64,000 nt of DNA from positions 620,001-684,000 of the forward strand of contig NZ_CP020777.1 of the NCBI RefSeq assembly GCF_002101315.1, written 5' to 3'. Below are positions 28,495-38,338 of this stretch, piece by piece. The translations under genes and the position numbers were made by a program. The stretch comes from Candidatus Pelagibacter sp. RS39 (GTDB taxonomy: Bacteria; Pseudomonadota; Alphaproteobacteria; Pelagibacterales; Pelagibacteraceae). The notes below the pieces were generated by a model. It saw only the letters and a program-made list of their open reading frames with translations. It did no database searches and had not been told where the DNA came from. Within the stretch, counting starts at the first letter, position 1. Each line of letters begins with the position of its first letter.

Positions 28495-31074
28495 ATGGAA
28501 AAAAACGAAGTTTCTAAAGATAAGAATATAAAATTAATCTCAATGCATGATGAGATGAGCTCATCTTATCTATCATATGCAATGAGCGTCATTGTCAGCA
28601 GAGCGCTTCCAGATGTTAGAGATGGTCTAAAACCTGTTCATAGAAGAATATTATATGCGATGTATAAAGGTGGTTATGATTGGTCTAAACAATTTAGAAA
28701 ATCTGCAAGAATAGTTGGGGATGTAATTGGTAAATATCACCCACATGGTGATCAATCTGTTTATGACGCACTTGTTCGTATGGTTCAAGATTTTTCAATG
28801 AGTTTACCCCTTGTAGATGGTCAAGGAAATTTTGGATCTATAGACGGTGATCCAGCAGCGGCCATGAGATACACAGAAACTAGACTATCAAAAGTTTCAC
28901 AATTTTTGATAGATGATATTGAAAAAAAGACAATTGATTTTAAAAGCAATTATGATGAAACAGAAAAAGAACCAACTGTGTTACCTGCTCAGTTTCCAAA
29001 TCTTTTAGTAAATGGAGCAGGGGGTATTGCTGTTGGTATGGCCACAAGTATTCCACCTCACAACTTAGGAGAAATAATCAATGGCACATTAGCTTTAATT
29101 GACAACAAAGATATAAAGATTAAAGATCTTATGAAACACATTCCTGGACCTGACTTTCCTACAGGCGGTATAATTATTGGTAAGGATATCATTAAACAGG
29201 GATACAATAAAGGTAGAGGTTCTTTTAAAATTAGAGGGGAGATATCAATCGAAACACTTAAGAATGGTAGAGATAGATTAGTTATAAATTCAATTCCATA
29301 CCAAGTTAATAAATCGGTATTAAATGAAAGGATAGCACAATTAGTTAGAGAAAAAAAGATAGAGGGTATTAGAGATATACGAGATGAGTCCAATAGAGAG
29401 GGAATCAGAGTTTCAATAGATTTAAGAACTGGTGTTGAACCAGAGACTGTAAAAAGACAACTATACAAGAACACTCAAATAGAAAGCTCATTTGGATTTA
29501 ATACACTTGCGATTGTTGATGGTAAACCAAAGACTTGTAATCTAAAAGAATTTTTAGAGAATTTTTTAGAATTTAGGGAAGATGTCGTACTTAAGAAAAC
29601 AAAATTTGATCTCAACAAAGCAGAAGACAGAGCACATATCTTAATTGGTCTTTCCGTATCAGTTGAGAATTTAGATAAAGTTATAAAGATTATAAGAGGT
29701 TCAAAAACTCCAGATGATGCAAAAAAAGCTTTATTAAATACTAAGTGGAAAATCAATAAATCAAAAAAAATGATTTCATTAATAGAAAGTAAAAACTCTA
29801 AGGGTCTTTATAATTTATCAACTGTTCAGGTTGAAGCTATATTGGAATTAAGATTACAAAAATTAACAGCACTTGGTATAAATGAAATAGAAGTTGAAAT
29901 AAAAAGATTATCTGAGTTAATTTCTTCATTAAAAAAAATCATATCTTCAAAAAAAGAATTATTAAAAGTAATAAGTAACGAGCTTAATGAAATAAAGGAT
30001 AAATATGCGACACCAAGAAGAACAAAAATCATCGATGCAATACTTAATTATGATATCGAGGAAACAATACAAAAAGAAACTGTTCTTATAACCGTTACCT
30101 TACAAGGATATATAAAAAGAGGATCACTTAAAAGTGTAAAAATTCAAAAAAGGGGAGGAAAAGGTAAAACTGGTATCACAACTAGAAATGAAGACTCTGT
30201 AGTTCAAACGCTATCAGTTAATACTCATACCTCTGTGTTATTTTTTTCTACAGAAGGTCTTGTTTATAAAATAAAAGCATGGAAAATTCCCGAAGGTTCA
30301 GCATCATCTAAAGGTAAATCTTTATTCAATATTTTGCCGCTTAAAAACCATCAATCAATAAGCTCAATTATGCCATTTCCTGAAAGTGAGGAAGATTCAA
30401 GCAAATATCAGATAATTTTTGCAACTTCAAAAGGCAAGGTTAGAAAAAATAGTTTAGAAGATTTCTCTTCAATTAATACAGCTGGAAAAATAGCAATGAA
30501 ACTAGATACTAATGATAAAATAATTGGAGTTAAAATATGTAAAGATGATCAAGATATAATCCTGAGTACAAAATTTGGAAAATGTATCAGATTTGAGTCT
30601 AAAAAATTAAGAATATTTAAGGGCAGATCGTCAAAAGGTATAAAGGGAATAGAATTAGCACCTAATGATGAAATAGTTTCTTTATCAATAATTGACAATA
30701 ATAAGATTAAGAAAAATGGAAAAAATACAAAAGATGATAAGTCTGAATTAGCAGCAAAACAAAAGTTTATTTTATCTATTAGTGAAAATGGTTTTGGTAA
30801 GAAAACCTCGCATTATGACTACAGAACAACAAATAGAGGTGGTAAAGGAATTATTGGAATAATTAATTCACCCAGAAATGGAAATATTGCATCATCGTTT
30901 CCTGTGTATGAGGGAGATGAAATAATGATTTCAACAAACAAAGGTCGAGTTATAAGATTAGCAGTTAAAGAAATTAGAACAGCTGGAAGAAACACTCAAG
31001 GAGTAAGAATAATCAAGTTATCTGGTGATGAAAAAGTTGTTTCAGCAATTAAAATTGATGATAATTTAATATAA
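28495..31074 (+). CDS. gyrA: DNA gyrase subunit A
   Basis: Breakage-rejoining subunit of gyrase. [17 protein letters not shown] forms the quinolone-resistance region and [12 protein letters not shown] carries the active-site Tyr. The C-terminal pinwheel has the gyrase-specific box QKRGGKG (about residue 552), which separates it from ParC. In the resistance region the position of E. coli Ser83 is Gln, a residue not expected to favour quinolone binding. 859 residues. Its stop overlaps coaD (TAATG). Confidence 0.97.
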   Translation: MEKNEVSKDKNIKLISMHDEMSSSYLSYAMSVIVSRALPDVRDGLKPVHRRILYAMYKGGYDWSKQFRKSARIVGDVIGKYHPHGDQSVYDALVRMVQDFSMSLPLVDGQGNFGSIDGDPAAAMRYTETRLSKVSQFLIDDIEKKTIDFKSNYDETEKEPTVLPAQFPNLLVNGAGGIAVGMATSIPPHNLGEIINGTLALIDNKDIKIKDLMKHIPGPDFPTGGIIIGKDIIKQGYNKGRGSFKIRGEISIETLKNGRDRLVINSIPYQVNKSVLNERIAQLVREKKIEGIRDIRDESNREGIRVSIDLRTGVEPETVKRQLYKNTQIESSFGFNTLAIVDGKPKTCNLKEFLENFLEFREDVVLKKTKFDLNKAEDRAHILIGLSVSVENLDKVIKIIRGSKTPDDAKKALLNTKWKINKSKKMISLIESKNSKGLYNLSTVQVEAILELRLQKLTALGINEIEVEIKRLSELISSLKKIISSKKELLKVISNELNEIKDKYATPRRTKIIDAILNYDIEETIQKETVLITVTLQGYIKRGSLKSVKIQKRGGKGKTGITTRNEDSVVQTLSVNTHTSVLFFSTEGLVYKIKAWKIPEGSASSKGKSLFNILPLKNHQSISSIMPFPESEEDSSKYQIIFATSKGKVRKNSLEDFSSINTAGKIAMKLDTNDKIIGVKICKDDQDIILSTKFGKCIRFESKKLRIFKGRSSKGIKGIELAPNDEIVSLSIIDNNKIKKNGKNTKDDKSELAAKQKFILSISENGFGKKTSHYDYRTTNRGGKGIIGIINSPRNGNIASSFPVYEGDEIMISTNKGRVIRLAVKEIRTAGRNTQGVRIIKLSGDEKVVSAIKIDDNLI

Positions 31075-31568
31075 TGCACAAGACAGCTATCTATCCTGGT
31101 ACATTTGATCCAATTACTTTTGGTCATATTGATGTAATAAAAAAAGCATTAAAATTATTTGATAAGATTGTAGTAGCTATATCGGATGGTGAAAATAAAG
31201 ATTATCTTTTTGATGCTGAGGAGAGATTAGAGATTGTAAGAAATGCTCTTTTTAAAGATCTTAAGATGAACAAAAAAAAAATAATTTTAATTTCATTTAA
31301 ATCATTAACAACCACTCTTTGTAAAAAATACAAATCAAGTGTTATATTGAGAGGTTTAAGAGCAGTATCCGATTTTGAATACGAGTTTCAACTTGCTGGT
31401 ATGAATAGAAAGTTGAATAATAATATTGAAACTTTATTTTTGATGTCAGATGTTGAAAATCAAATTATCTCTTCAAAATTTGTAAAAGAAATTGTCAAAC
31501 TTAATGGAGATATTAAAAAATTTACAACAAAGAGCACTATTAAAGCTTTGAAAGAAAAATATGATTAA
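31074..31568 (+). CDS. coaD: Phosphopantetheine adenylyltransferase
   Basis: Makes dephospho-CoA from phosphopantetheine and ATP. The nucleotidyltransferase motif is YPGTFDPITFGHIDVI (TxGH type) and the substrate loop is LRGLRAVSDFEYEFQLAGMN; SSKFVKEI near the C-terminus completes the ATP site. 164 residues. It is linked by short overlaps to gyrA and to the cyclophilin gene, as in other alphaproteobacteria. Confidence 0.95.
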   Translation: MHKTAIYPGTFDPITFGHIDVIKKALKLFDKIVVAISDGENKDYLFDAEERLEIVRNALFKDLKMNKKKIILISFKSLTTTLCKKYKSSVILRGLRAVSDFEYEFQLAGMNRKLNNNIETLFLMSDVENQIISSKFVKEIVKLNGDIKKFTTKSTIKALKEKYD

Positions 31569-32121
31569 ACTTTTAATCAAGATATTAATTATTTTTTTAT
31601 TTACAATTAATCAATCGTTAACAGAGGAGAATATGATGATTTTAAAATTAAAAGATGGTGATGTAAAAATAGAATTATTTTCAGATACAGCACCCAATCA
31701 CGTAAAACGAATAAAAGAATTAGCTGATGCTGGCAAATATGACAATGTAGTATTTCATAGAGTTATTGATGGCTTCATGGCGCAAACAGGAGATGTCAAA
31801 TTTGGCAATTCAAATTCAGATGATTTTGATTTGAGAAGAGCTGGGATGGGTGGATCAGATTTACCTGATCTTAAACAAGAATTCAGTAATCTTCCTCATG
31901 ACAGAGGCACCTTATCTATGGCTCGATCATCAGATCCTAATAGTGCTAATAGTCAATTTTTTATATGTTTTAAACCAGCCCCATTTTTAGATAATCAATA
32001 TACTGTTTTTGGAAAGGTTATCGAGGGAATGGAATTTGTTGATAAGATCAAAAGAGGCGATGAAAATAATAATGGTGCAGTAACAGACCCTGACAAAATT
32101 ATTAGTTTCAAATCTTTATAA
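31561..32121 (+). CDS. Exported cyclophilin-type peptidyl-prolyl isomerase
   Basis: Protein-folding isomerase. A short N-terminal hydrophobic segment (residues about 3-18) suggests export to the periplasm. The cyclophilin core follows: FHRVIDGFMAQTGD with the catalytic Arg, SMARSSDPNSANSQFFICF, and FLDNQYTVFGKVIEGME. 186 residues. It overlaps coaD by 8 bases. An internal ATG after the hydrophobic stretch (ENMMILKL) would give a cytoplasmic form, but the overlap supports the longer start. Confidence 0.9.
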   Translation: MIKLLIKILIIFLFTINQSLTEENMMILKLKDGDVKIELFSDTAPNHVKRIKELADAGKYDNVVFHRVIDGFMAQTGDVKFGNSNSDDFDLRRAGMGGSDLPDLKQEFSNLPHDRGTLSMARSSDPNSANSQFFICFKPAPFLDNQYTVFGKVIEGMEFVDKIKRGDENNNGAVTDPDKIISFKSL

Positions 32122-32135
32122 AATTCTGACTTCAA

Positions 32136-33242
32136 TTGAAAAAATTTGAATTTAAAGTTTTAAAAAAAAGTAAATTTGCAAGACTTGGTTTAATTCAAAC
32201 TCATAGAGGCAACATTGAAACACCAGCTTTTATGCCTGTGGGGACCCAAGCTACAGTAAAAGCTTGTACAATTGATGATATAAAAAAAACAGGATCACAA
32301 ATTATTTTATCTAATACTTATCATCTAATGATACGCCCAGGTGTAGAGAGAATAGAACATGCTGGTGGTCTTCACGAATTTATGAATTGTGATCTTCCAA
32401 TACTTACAGACTCAGGTGGTTTTCAAGTGATGTCATTATCAAAATTAAATAAAATAGATAAAGAAAAAGGTGCAATTTTTAACTCACACATTGACGGTAA
32501 AAAGTTTTATCTTAGTCCTGAAGAAAGTATAAGAATTCAATTAGGATTAAATTCAGATATTGTAATGGTAATGGATGAATGTCCAAAAAAAACTAATGAT
32601 TATCAAATTATAGATAAATCTATGAATTTGTCTTTGTATTGGGCTGAAAGATCCAAAAAGGCTTTTGGAAACAATCCTCACAAAGCTTTATTTGGTATAG
32701 TGCAAGGTGGGTTATTTAAAGATTTGAGACTAAAATCTTTAAATGGACTATTAAAAATTGGATTTGATGGTTATGCATTAGGTGGTTTAGCAGTTGGTGA
32801 AACCCAAGGTGAAATGTTTACAGTTTTGGAAGATATTAAAGAACATTTGCCAGATAATAAACCTCACTATTTGATGGGCGTTGGTACTCCAAATGATATC
32901 TTAGGTGCTGTTAAAAGGGGTATTGATATGTTCGATTGCGTTCTTCCAACAAGATCAGGTAGAACTGGCCTTGCTTTTACTTGGCAGGGAAGAGTAAATA
33001 TTAAAAATAATAAATACCAAAATGATAATACTCCACTGGATCCTGAATGTAAAAATCTAAATTTGAATAAATATTCAAAAAATTATCTTAACCATTTATT
33101 TAATACTAATGAGATTCTCGGATCAATGTTATTAACGTTACACAATATAAATTTCTATCAAGAATTAATGAAAGCCATTAGAGAAAATATCCAAAATGAC
33201 ACATTTGATGCTTTTCATGATAAATACATTGATAAGTTGTAA
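32136..33242 (+). CDS. tgt: Queuine/preQ1 tRNA-guanine transglycosylase
   Basis: Exchanges G34 for preQ1 in GUN-anticodon tRNAs on the way to queuosine. LTDSGGFQVMSLS contains the general Asp and FDCVLPTRSGRTGLAFT the nucleophile Asp region; GLAVGE is present. The structural zinc site is damaged: of the expected CxCxxC-x25-H ligands only Cys305 and His336 remain, with Asn307 and Leu310 at the other two positions. The start is TTG at 32136; no ATG fits. 368 residues. No frameshift is seen, so the protein is probably functional with an altered fold support. Confidence 0.93.
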   Translation: MKKFEFKVLKKSKFARLGLIQTHRGNIETPAFMPVGTQATVKACTIDDIKKTGSQIILSNTYHLMIRPGVERIEHAGGLHEFMNCDLPILTDSGGFQVMSLSKLNKIDKEKGAIFNSHIDGKKFYLSPEESIRIQLGLNSDIVMVMDECPKKTNDYQIIDKSMNLSLYWAERSKKAFGNNPHKALFGIVQGGLFKDLRLKSLNGLLKIGFDGYALGGLAVGETQGEMFTVLEDIKEHLPDNKPHYLMGVGTPNDILGAVKRGIDMFDCVLPTRSGRTGLAFTWQGRVNIKNNKYQNDNTPLDPECKNLNLNKYSKNYLNHLFNTNEILGSMLLTLHNINFYQELMKAIRENIQNDTFDAFHDKYIDKL

Positions 33243-33321
33243 ATAGTGAAGTTTTTTTTTTAAATTCCTGTTTGAAATATTTAGATTATTCTATATATAC
33301 ATTTCATCTTGAAGTGAATAT

Positions 33322-33397
<76 letters not shown>

Positions 33398-33401
33398 TAT
33401 T

Positions 33402-34223
33402 TTAGGCAATTGGTGGGTATTTAATAATTATTTCATTCAACCAAGTTTGTATATTTCTTATTCTACTATCAGATGAAGGATGAGTGCTCATAAATTGAGG
33501 AGGTTCCTTACCTTTGTTCTCTTCTTTCATCCTCTCCCATATTTTTTCGGTTTCTCTAATATCATAACCAGATAAAGAGGAAAAAATCATACCTAAATAA
33601 TCAGCTTCACTCTCCTGTTTTCTATTGAAAGGATTCATTATACCGATCGAAGAAATAAGACCAACAGTGTCCATACCAGTTGATCTATTAATTTGACTGA
33701 GTGCTCCACCACTAAAAATATCAATAAGTGTAGTGCCTGTTTGTACCAGAACTCCACGACTTGCTCTTTCAACAGAATGTTTTGCAACAGCATGAGCAAT
33801 TTCATGACCCATAACAGCCGCTAATCCATTAGTATTTTTTGTAATTTTAAGCATACCACTATAAACAGCAATTTTACCTCCTGGCATACACCAAGCATTT
33901 TTGATCTTGTCATTATCAATTAAAATATATTCCCACTTAAAATTTGCCGTTGGATCTGGTAGATTTGATTTATCAAAATAAATTGATATTGCATCTTCCA
34001 TTTTTCTTCCAATTTCTTTTATATCATTAATGGATTTTGTATCTTTAATTAATTTTTCTTTTTCTTTTACTTTTTCATAAATTTGGGCAGCCTGAGCATT
34101 TAATTTTGCTTCTGGAATCAGCTTTAATTGTTTTCTATCTGTAATTGGAGCGGTAGTACAAGAGTTAATTACAATACCACAACAACCGCAACCCACATAG
34201 GTTAAAAATTTTCTTCTATTCAT
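33402..34223 (-). CDS. M48-family zinc metallopeptidase, Tat/lipoprotein-like signal
   Basis: Predicted envelope protease of the M48 (Ste24p-like) family, as in BepA/LoiP-type quality-control enzymes. The zinc motif is HEIAHAVAKH (HEXXH) and a downstream Glu lies in ESEADYLGM, with HPSSDSRI near the end. The N-terminus MNRRKFLTYVG resembles a twin-arginine signal and is followed by a Cys-rich stretch with a possible lipobox (NSC). I chose the second ATG (34223) because it puts the RR pair at the N-terminus; four more codons upstream are possible. Confidence 0.85.
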   Translation of the reverse strand: MNRRKFLTYVGCGCCGIVINSCTTAPITDRKQLKLIPEAKLNAQAAQIYEKVKEKEKLIKDTKSINDIKEIGRKMEDAISIYFDKSNLPDPTANFKWEYILIDNDKIKNAWCMPGGKIAVYSGMLKITKNTNGLAAVMGHEIAHAVAKHSVERASRGVLVQTGTTLIDIFSGGALSQINRSTGMDTVGLISSIGIMNPFNRKQESEADYLGMIFSSLSGYDIRETEKIWERMKEENKGKEPPQFMSTHPSSDSRIRNIQTWLNEIIIKYPPIA

Positions 34224-34252
34224 TTTGTAAGACATTGGTATTATATATTATA

Positions 34253-34330
34253 ATGAATCTAAATAATAAAATATTATTAATATTATTCATAATAGCAATA
34301 GCTTTTGTGATATTTTCGAGTTTTAAATAA
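34253..34330 (+). CDS. Putative 25-residue membrane peptide upstream of DUF502 gene
   Basis: A short ORF with a basic-polar start (MNLNNK) and one hydrophobic helix (ILLILFIIAIAFVIF) ending in SSFK. Its TAA overlaps the ATG of the DUF502 gene (TAATG), the same coupling seen between many confirmed gene pairs here. It may be a real small membrane protein or a leader that sets translation of the next gene. No strong ribosome site is visible, so confidence is moderate. Confidence 0.45.
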   Translation: MNLNNKILLILFIIAIAFVIFSSFK

Positions 34331-34950
34331 TGGCAAAACAGAAAAAAAAAAAATCAATTAGTTTAATTCTTAGAAATTATTTTATTACGGGTGTAGTAGT
34401 TTTAATACCCATTGGTTTTACTTTATATTTGAGTAAAATATTAATTGGAATTTCATCTAAAATAATTCCAGAAAATATAAATCCAAATAGTTATCTACCT
34501 TTTGAAATTCCTGGATTAGAAATTATAATTTCATTGATTTTTATTACTATTGTTGGGGGCTTGTCTCTATCATTTTTGGGCAAACGAATTCTTAAACTTA
34601 TCGATGACTTATTTAAAAGAATTCCAGTTCTAAGAACTATTTATTCTGCAATAGTCCAAATGACAGAAACATTTTCTAACAAAGACCAGAATGATAAAAA
34701 GAGTGTTGTTTTAGTTGAGTATCCGAGAAAAGGTGTTTGGGCAGTTGGTTTCGCAACAAAAGAAAATAAGGGTGAAATGGCAGAAAAAACAAATAAGAAA
34801 TTGATTAATGTTTTTGTCCCAACAACACCAAACCCTACGAGTGGTTTCTTATTAATGTTCCCGATCGATGAGGTTATATATCTTAATATGACTTTTGAAG
34901 AAGCTTCTAAATTTATTGTTTCTGCCGGAACATCTACGGGAAAGAGTTAA
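34330..34950 (+). CDS. DUF502 family membrane protein
   Basis: Uncharacterised inner-membrane protein. Two membrane helices (about residues 14-36 and 55-80; motifs LRNYFITGVVVLIPIGFTLY and IISLIFITIVGGLSLSFLG) precede a conserved soluble part with RIPVLRTIYSAIVQMTETF, VLVEYPRKGVWAVGFAT and FVPTTPNPTSGFLLMFP, the DUF502 signature. 206 residues. It converges on recG by 4 bases, a neighbour often seen in alphaproteobacteria. Confidence 0.92.
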   Translation: MAKQKKKKSISLILRNYFITGVVVLIPIGFTLYLSKILIGISSKIIPENINPNSYLPFEIPGLEIIISLIFITIVGGLSLSFLGKRILKLIDDLFKRIPVLRTIYSAIVQMTETFSNKDQNDKKSVVLVEYPRKGVWAVGFATKENKGEMAEKTNKKLINVFVPTTPNPTSGFLLMFPIDEVIYLNMTFEEASKFIVSAGTSTGKS

Positions 34951-36992
34951 GCAATATCATTAATTATATCAGCTCTATCATATAATTTAATTAATGGTTT
35001 AAATTTACTAATATCTTCATTGTAATTTTCAATCCTTTTCATTTCTTTTTCAGCCAAAATAAAAAGATTATGATTATGAATTGGATCTGCTAACCTAAAG
35101 TTCTTTATTCCACTTTGTTTGAAACCTAAAATGTCACCAAAACCTCTCAATTTCATATCTTCTTCAGATATTTTGAAGCCATCATTAGAGTCTTTAAGTA
35201 TATTAATTCTTTTTTTTGCATTATCACTTAAATTTGACTTAAACATTAAAATACATGATGACTCTTTACTACCTCTTCCAACTCTACCTCTAAGTTGATG
35301 TAGTTGAGATAAACCAAATTTATTTGCATTTTCAATAATTATTACATTTGCGTTAGGGAAATCAATACCAACTTCAATTATAGTAGTCGAAACCAAAATC
35401 TTAAATTCATTTTTTAAGAATTTGTTTAAGATCACTTCCTTTTCATCAGTTGTAGTTTTACCGTGAAGTAAAAAAACTTGTTTAGGAAATAATTTATTTA
35501 AATATTCAGATTTTTTAATTGCAGAAGAATGATCAATCTTTTTAGACTCTTCAATTAAAGGACAAACCCAAAATATTTGATTTCCTAGTTTGATTTCTTT
35601 TTTTACAAATTTTATTACATCATCAATTTTATCTTCGAGTTTGCTATAAGTCTTTACAGGTTTACGAATATTCGGTTTTTCACGAATAATTGAAAGATCC
35701 ATATCACCATAAATTGTCATTGTTAAAGTACGTGGGATTGGTGTAGCAGTCATCAAAAGAACATCACAATCTTTCCCAGCTTTATCAGATAATTTTTTTC
35801 TTTGATTTACTCCAAATTTATGTTGTTCATCTATTATTATTAATCCAAGTTTTTTAAATTCAACTTTTTTTTGGAAAAGTGCATGTGTTCCAAAAATTAT
35901 ATCAATTTGTTTATTAGATATTTTGTTGAGGATTATTTTTTTATCTTTGTAAGAAGATTTACCAGATAGTAAATCAATCTTAATATTTTGAGAAAATAGC
36001 TTTTTAGCTAAAAGAAAATGTTGTCTAGCTAATATTTCAGTTGGTGCCATTACTGCTACCTGAAAACCAGAGTTAACTGTATTAAATGCAGATAGCAAAG
36101 ATACAATTGTTTTTCCACTGCCTACATCACCCTGAAGTAGCCTAAACATCTTATTTTCAGAGCATAAATCTTTATTTATTTCGCTTAATGTTTTATTTTG
36201 GTCATTTGTTAATGAAAAATTAAGTTTAGATATAATTTCATTTTGTTTTTTTATATCAAAAATTTTTTTTGTTTTTTTTATTCTTTTAATTTTTTTTCGT
36301 ATTTCAGAGTTTACTAAAAATGTGGAGAAAATTTCATCATAAGCAAGTCTTTGATAAAAATTTTCTTTAAATTTACCGATATTTTCTGGTTCATGTAATT
36401 TTTTGATAGAGTCATTCCAACTTATATTGTTGAATTTTTTCAATATATCTTTTGAATGCCATTCTTCAATTTGAGGTAAATTATTTATTATTTGTAAAAT
36501 TATCTTATTATAAACTTTTTCACTAATTCCCTCAGTTAATGAATAGCTATTATGTTTTTGTTTAATTATCGAAGAGTCCTCTGAAATATATTTTGGATTT
36601 GTTAATTGATACTTATTTCTAAAATATTTGATTTTACCACTTATAGTTACTTCTTTGCCAATTGGTAATATTTTTTTGATGTAGCCTTCGTAACTGTTAA
36701 AAAAAACACAATCTATTTCACCAGTGTCATCTTTACACAAAACTCTATTTGGTAAGTTCCTAACTCTTGGGAATGAATATTTAAGAGGTATTATGGTTAT
36801 GGTCTGTATTTCATCTATCTTTAAATCTTTTATTTTAGATGATAAACTTCTATCAGTGTAGGATTTTGGCAATTTCCATAATAAATCAAAAATAGTATTT
36901 ATCTTTTTTCTCTTTAATAAATTCGAAGTTTTAGTTCCTACACCTTTTAGTAAATTGAGATCAGACAATAAGTATTCATAATTTCTTTTCAT
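34947..36992 (-). CDS. recG: ATP-dependent DNA helicase RecG
   Basis: Branch-migration helicase rescuing stalled forks. An N-terminal wedge/OB domain (residues about 50-150) precedes the helicase core with GDVGSGKT, MAPTEILARQHF, the DEQH box (IIDEQHKFGVNQR), TATPIPRTLTM and the C-terminal RGRVGRGSKES. 681 residues, normal. It is divergent from sdhE. Confidence 0.96.
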   Translation of the reverse strand: MKRNYEYLLSDLNLLKGVGTKTSNLLKRKKINTIFDLLWKLPKSYTDRSLSSKIKDLKIDEIQTITIIPLKYSFPRVRNLPNRVLCKDDTGEIDCVFFNSYEGYIKKILPIGKEVTISGKIKYFRNKYQLTNPKYISEDSSIIKQKHNSYSLTEGISEKVYNKIILQIINNLPQIEEWHSKDILKKFNNISWNDSIKKLHEPENIGKFKENFYQRLAYDEIFSTFLVNSEIRKKIKRIKKTKKIFDIKKQNEIISKLNFSLTNDQNKTLSEINKDLCSENKMFRLLQGDVGSGKTIVSLLSAFNTVNSGFQVAVMAPTEILARQHFLLAKKLFSQNIKIDLLSGKSSYKDKKIILNKISNKQIDIIFGTHALFQKKVEFKKLGLIIIDEQHKFGVNQRKKLSDKAGKDCDVLLMTATPIPRTLTMTIYGDMDLSIIREKPNIRKPVKTYSKLEDKIDDVIKFVKKEIKLGNQIFWVCPLIEESKKIDHSSAIKKSEYLNKLFPKQVFLLHGKTTTDEKEVILNKFLKNEFKILVSTTIIEVGIDFPNANVIIIENANKFGLSQLHQLRGRVGRGSKESSCILMFKSNLSDNAKKRINILKDSNDGFKISEEDMKLRGFGDILGFKQSGIKNFRLADPIHNHNLFILAEKEMKRIENYNEDISKFKPLIKLYDRADIINDIA

Positions 36993-37020
36993 ATCTACAA
37001 ACTGATATTATATTCTTATT

Positions 37021-37278
37021 ATGACTGATGATATAGAACAAATTAAAAAAAAGATTATTTACAGATCGAATTATCGTGGCACAAAAGAAATGGATAAACT
37101 TTTAGGTGCATTTACAAGAAAATATTTAAATCAATTAAATATGGAAGACCTAAATCAATTGATAAAACTTTTAGAAATTGATGATAATAATCTTTATAAT
37201 TTCTATAATGATTTGGACACAGATATACAATTTGAAGACAATAAGATTAATAAATTATTTAAAAATTTTAAGTATTAA
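37021..37278 (+). CDS. sdhE: FAD assembly factor SdhE
   Basis: Small helical protein that promotes covalent attachment of FAD to succinate dehydrogenase. The family motif YRSNYRGTKEMD (R-G-x-x-E-x-D) is complete, and the protein has the usual 85-residue size with an acidic C-terminal half. It sits between recG and tRNA-Ser, divergent from the former, as in many alphaproteobacteria. Confidence 0.93.
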   Translation: MTDDIEQIKKKIIYRSNYRGTKEMDKLLGAFTRKYLNQLNMEDLNQLIKLLEIDDNNLYNFYNDLDTDIQFEDNKINKLFKNFKY

Positions 37279-37287
37279 AAGCTTTAA

Positions 37288-37377
37288 TGGCGGAGAGACT
37301 GGGATTCGAACCCAGGAAAGAGTTGCCCCTTTGCCGGTTTTCAAGACCGGTGCTTTCAACCGCTCAGCCATCTCTCC
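37288..37377 (-). tRNA. tRNA-Ser (UGA)
   Basis: A 90-base class II tRNA read leftward: acceptor GGAGAGA with TCTCTCC, D arm with GGCTGAGCGG, anticodon loop CTTGAAA (anticodon TGA), a long variable arm (AAAGGGGCAACTCTTT) and T arm with GGGTTCGAATCCC. Discriminator G and an encoded CCA are present. Confidence 0.98.
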
Positions 37378-37459
37378 GTGAGAAATCTTTTATAATTATA
37401 ATTATTTAATTCAACCATAAAATAGTCTATTAAACATTTATTATCTATTTCATCATTTT

Positions 37460-38338
37460 ATGAACCAGCAATTTAATAAAGGATTAATACTTACTTCTTT
37501 AGGATCCTTTTGGTGGGGTTTTATTGGAGTTATATATTTTGAATATGTTGCTTTTATAGGACATGTTGAATTGGTTGTGCACAGATGTTTATGGACAGCT
37601 GTTATGTTGATTCTGACAACAATTTTTCTGAAAAAATGGAAACTTTTTTTGAAAAGTATTTCAAATAAAAGAAATCTTTTTTATCTTTTTATATCAGGTT
37701 CTTTGATATTTATTAATTGGGCTATTTGGATTTATGCCGTAGCTACAGAAAGAATTATAGATGCCAGTTTTGGATATTTTATTATGCCAATTATAAGTGT
37801 TTTGTTGGGATATATATTTTTTAAAGAAAAATTAAATAAAAAAAGAATTTTTTCTATTCTGTTAGTAATCATATCCATTTTGATTATGATTTTTTTAAAT
37901 ATAAAAACACTTCCATGGGTTGGTATAATCGTTGCTTTAAGTTGGGCATTTTATAATCTTGTGAGAAAAAAAATCAATATTGAGACTGATATAGGACTTT
38001 TAATAGAGAGTTTATATATTTTCCCTTTTGCTCTTATTGCCTTTTACTTTATCTTTGACAAAGGATTAAATGACTTTAGTTTAGCTAACCCTGGTCTTAG
38101 CATGTTTCTATTATTAGCAGGACCTATGACTGTGATTCCTTTATTCTTATATGTTAGAGGTGTTGAACTAATTGGGCTTGGGGCTACTGGAATGATTTTT
38201 TATATTACACCTACGTTACAGTTTATTTTAGGCTATTTTTATTACAATGAGGATTTTTCACTTATTAAATTAGTGAGTTTTATTATTATCTGGATTGCTG
38301 TAATTATATATCTAAAAGATCTATATGAAACTAATTAG
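37460..38338 (+). CDS. rarD: RarD-type EamA/DMT family transporter
   Basis: Ten-helix drug/metabolite superfamily exporter of unknown substrate. The N-terminal segment SLGSFWWGFIGVIYF, then LINWAIWIYAV and the C-terminal ATGMIFYITPTLQFILGYF are typical of RarD proteins. 292 residues. It overlaps the lytic transglycosylase gene by 14 bases, but this coupling does not define its substrate. Confidence 0.88.
   Translation: MNQQFNKGLILTSLGSFWWGFIGVIYFEYVAFIGHVELVVHRCLWTAVMLILTTIFLKKWKLFLKSISNKRNLFYLFISGSLIFINWAIWIYAVATERIIDASFGYFIMPIISVLLGYIFFKEKLNKKRIFSILLVIISILIMIFLNIKTLPWVGIIVALSWAFYNLVRKKINIETDIGLLIESLYIFPFALIAFYFIFDKGLNDFSLANPGLSMFLLLAGPMTVIPLFLYVRGVELIGLGATGMIFYITPTLQFILGYFYYNEDFSLIKLVSFIIIWIAVIIYLKDLYETN

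Noticed and set aside
28495..31074. Gln in place of Ser83 in GyrA as acquired quinolone resistance
   Set aside because: Non-Ser residues at this position are natural in several alphaproteobacteria; without relatives for comparison it is better seen as intrinsic.
37178..37381. 67-residue ORF running through tRNA-Ser
   Set aside because: Its second half is a translation of the antisense of the tRNA (GETGIRTQERV), a well-known annotation artefact.
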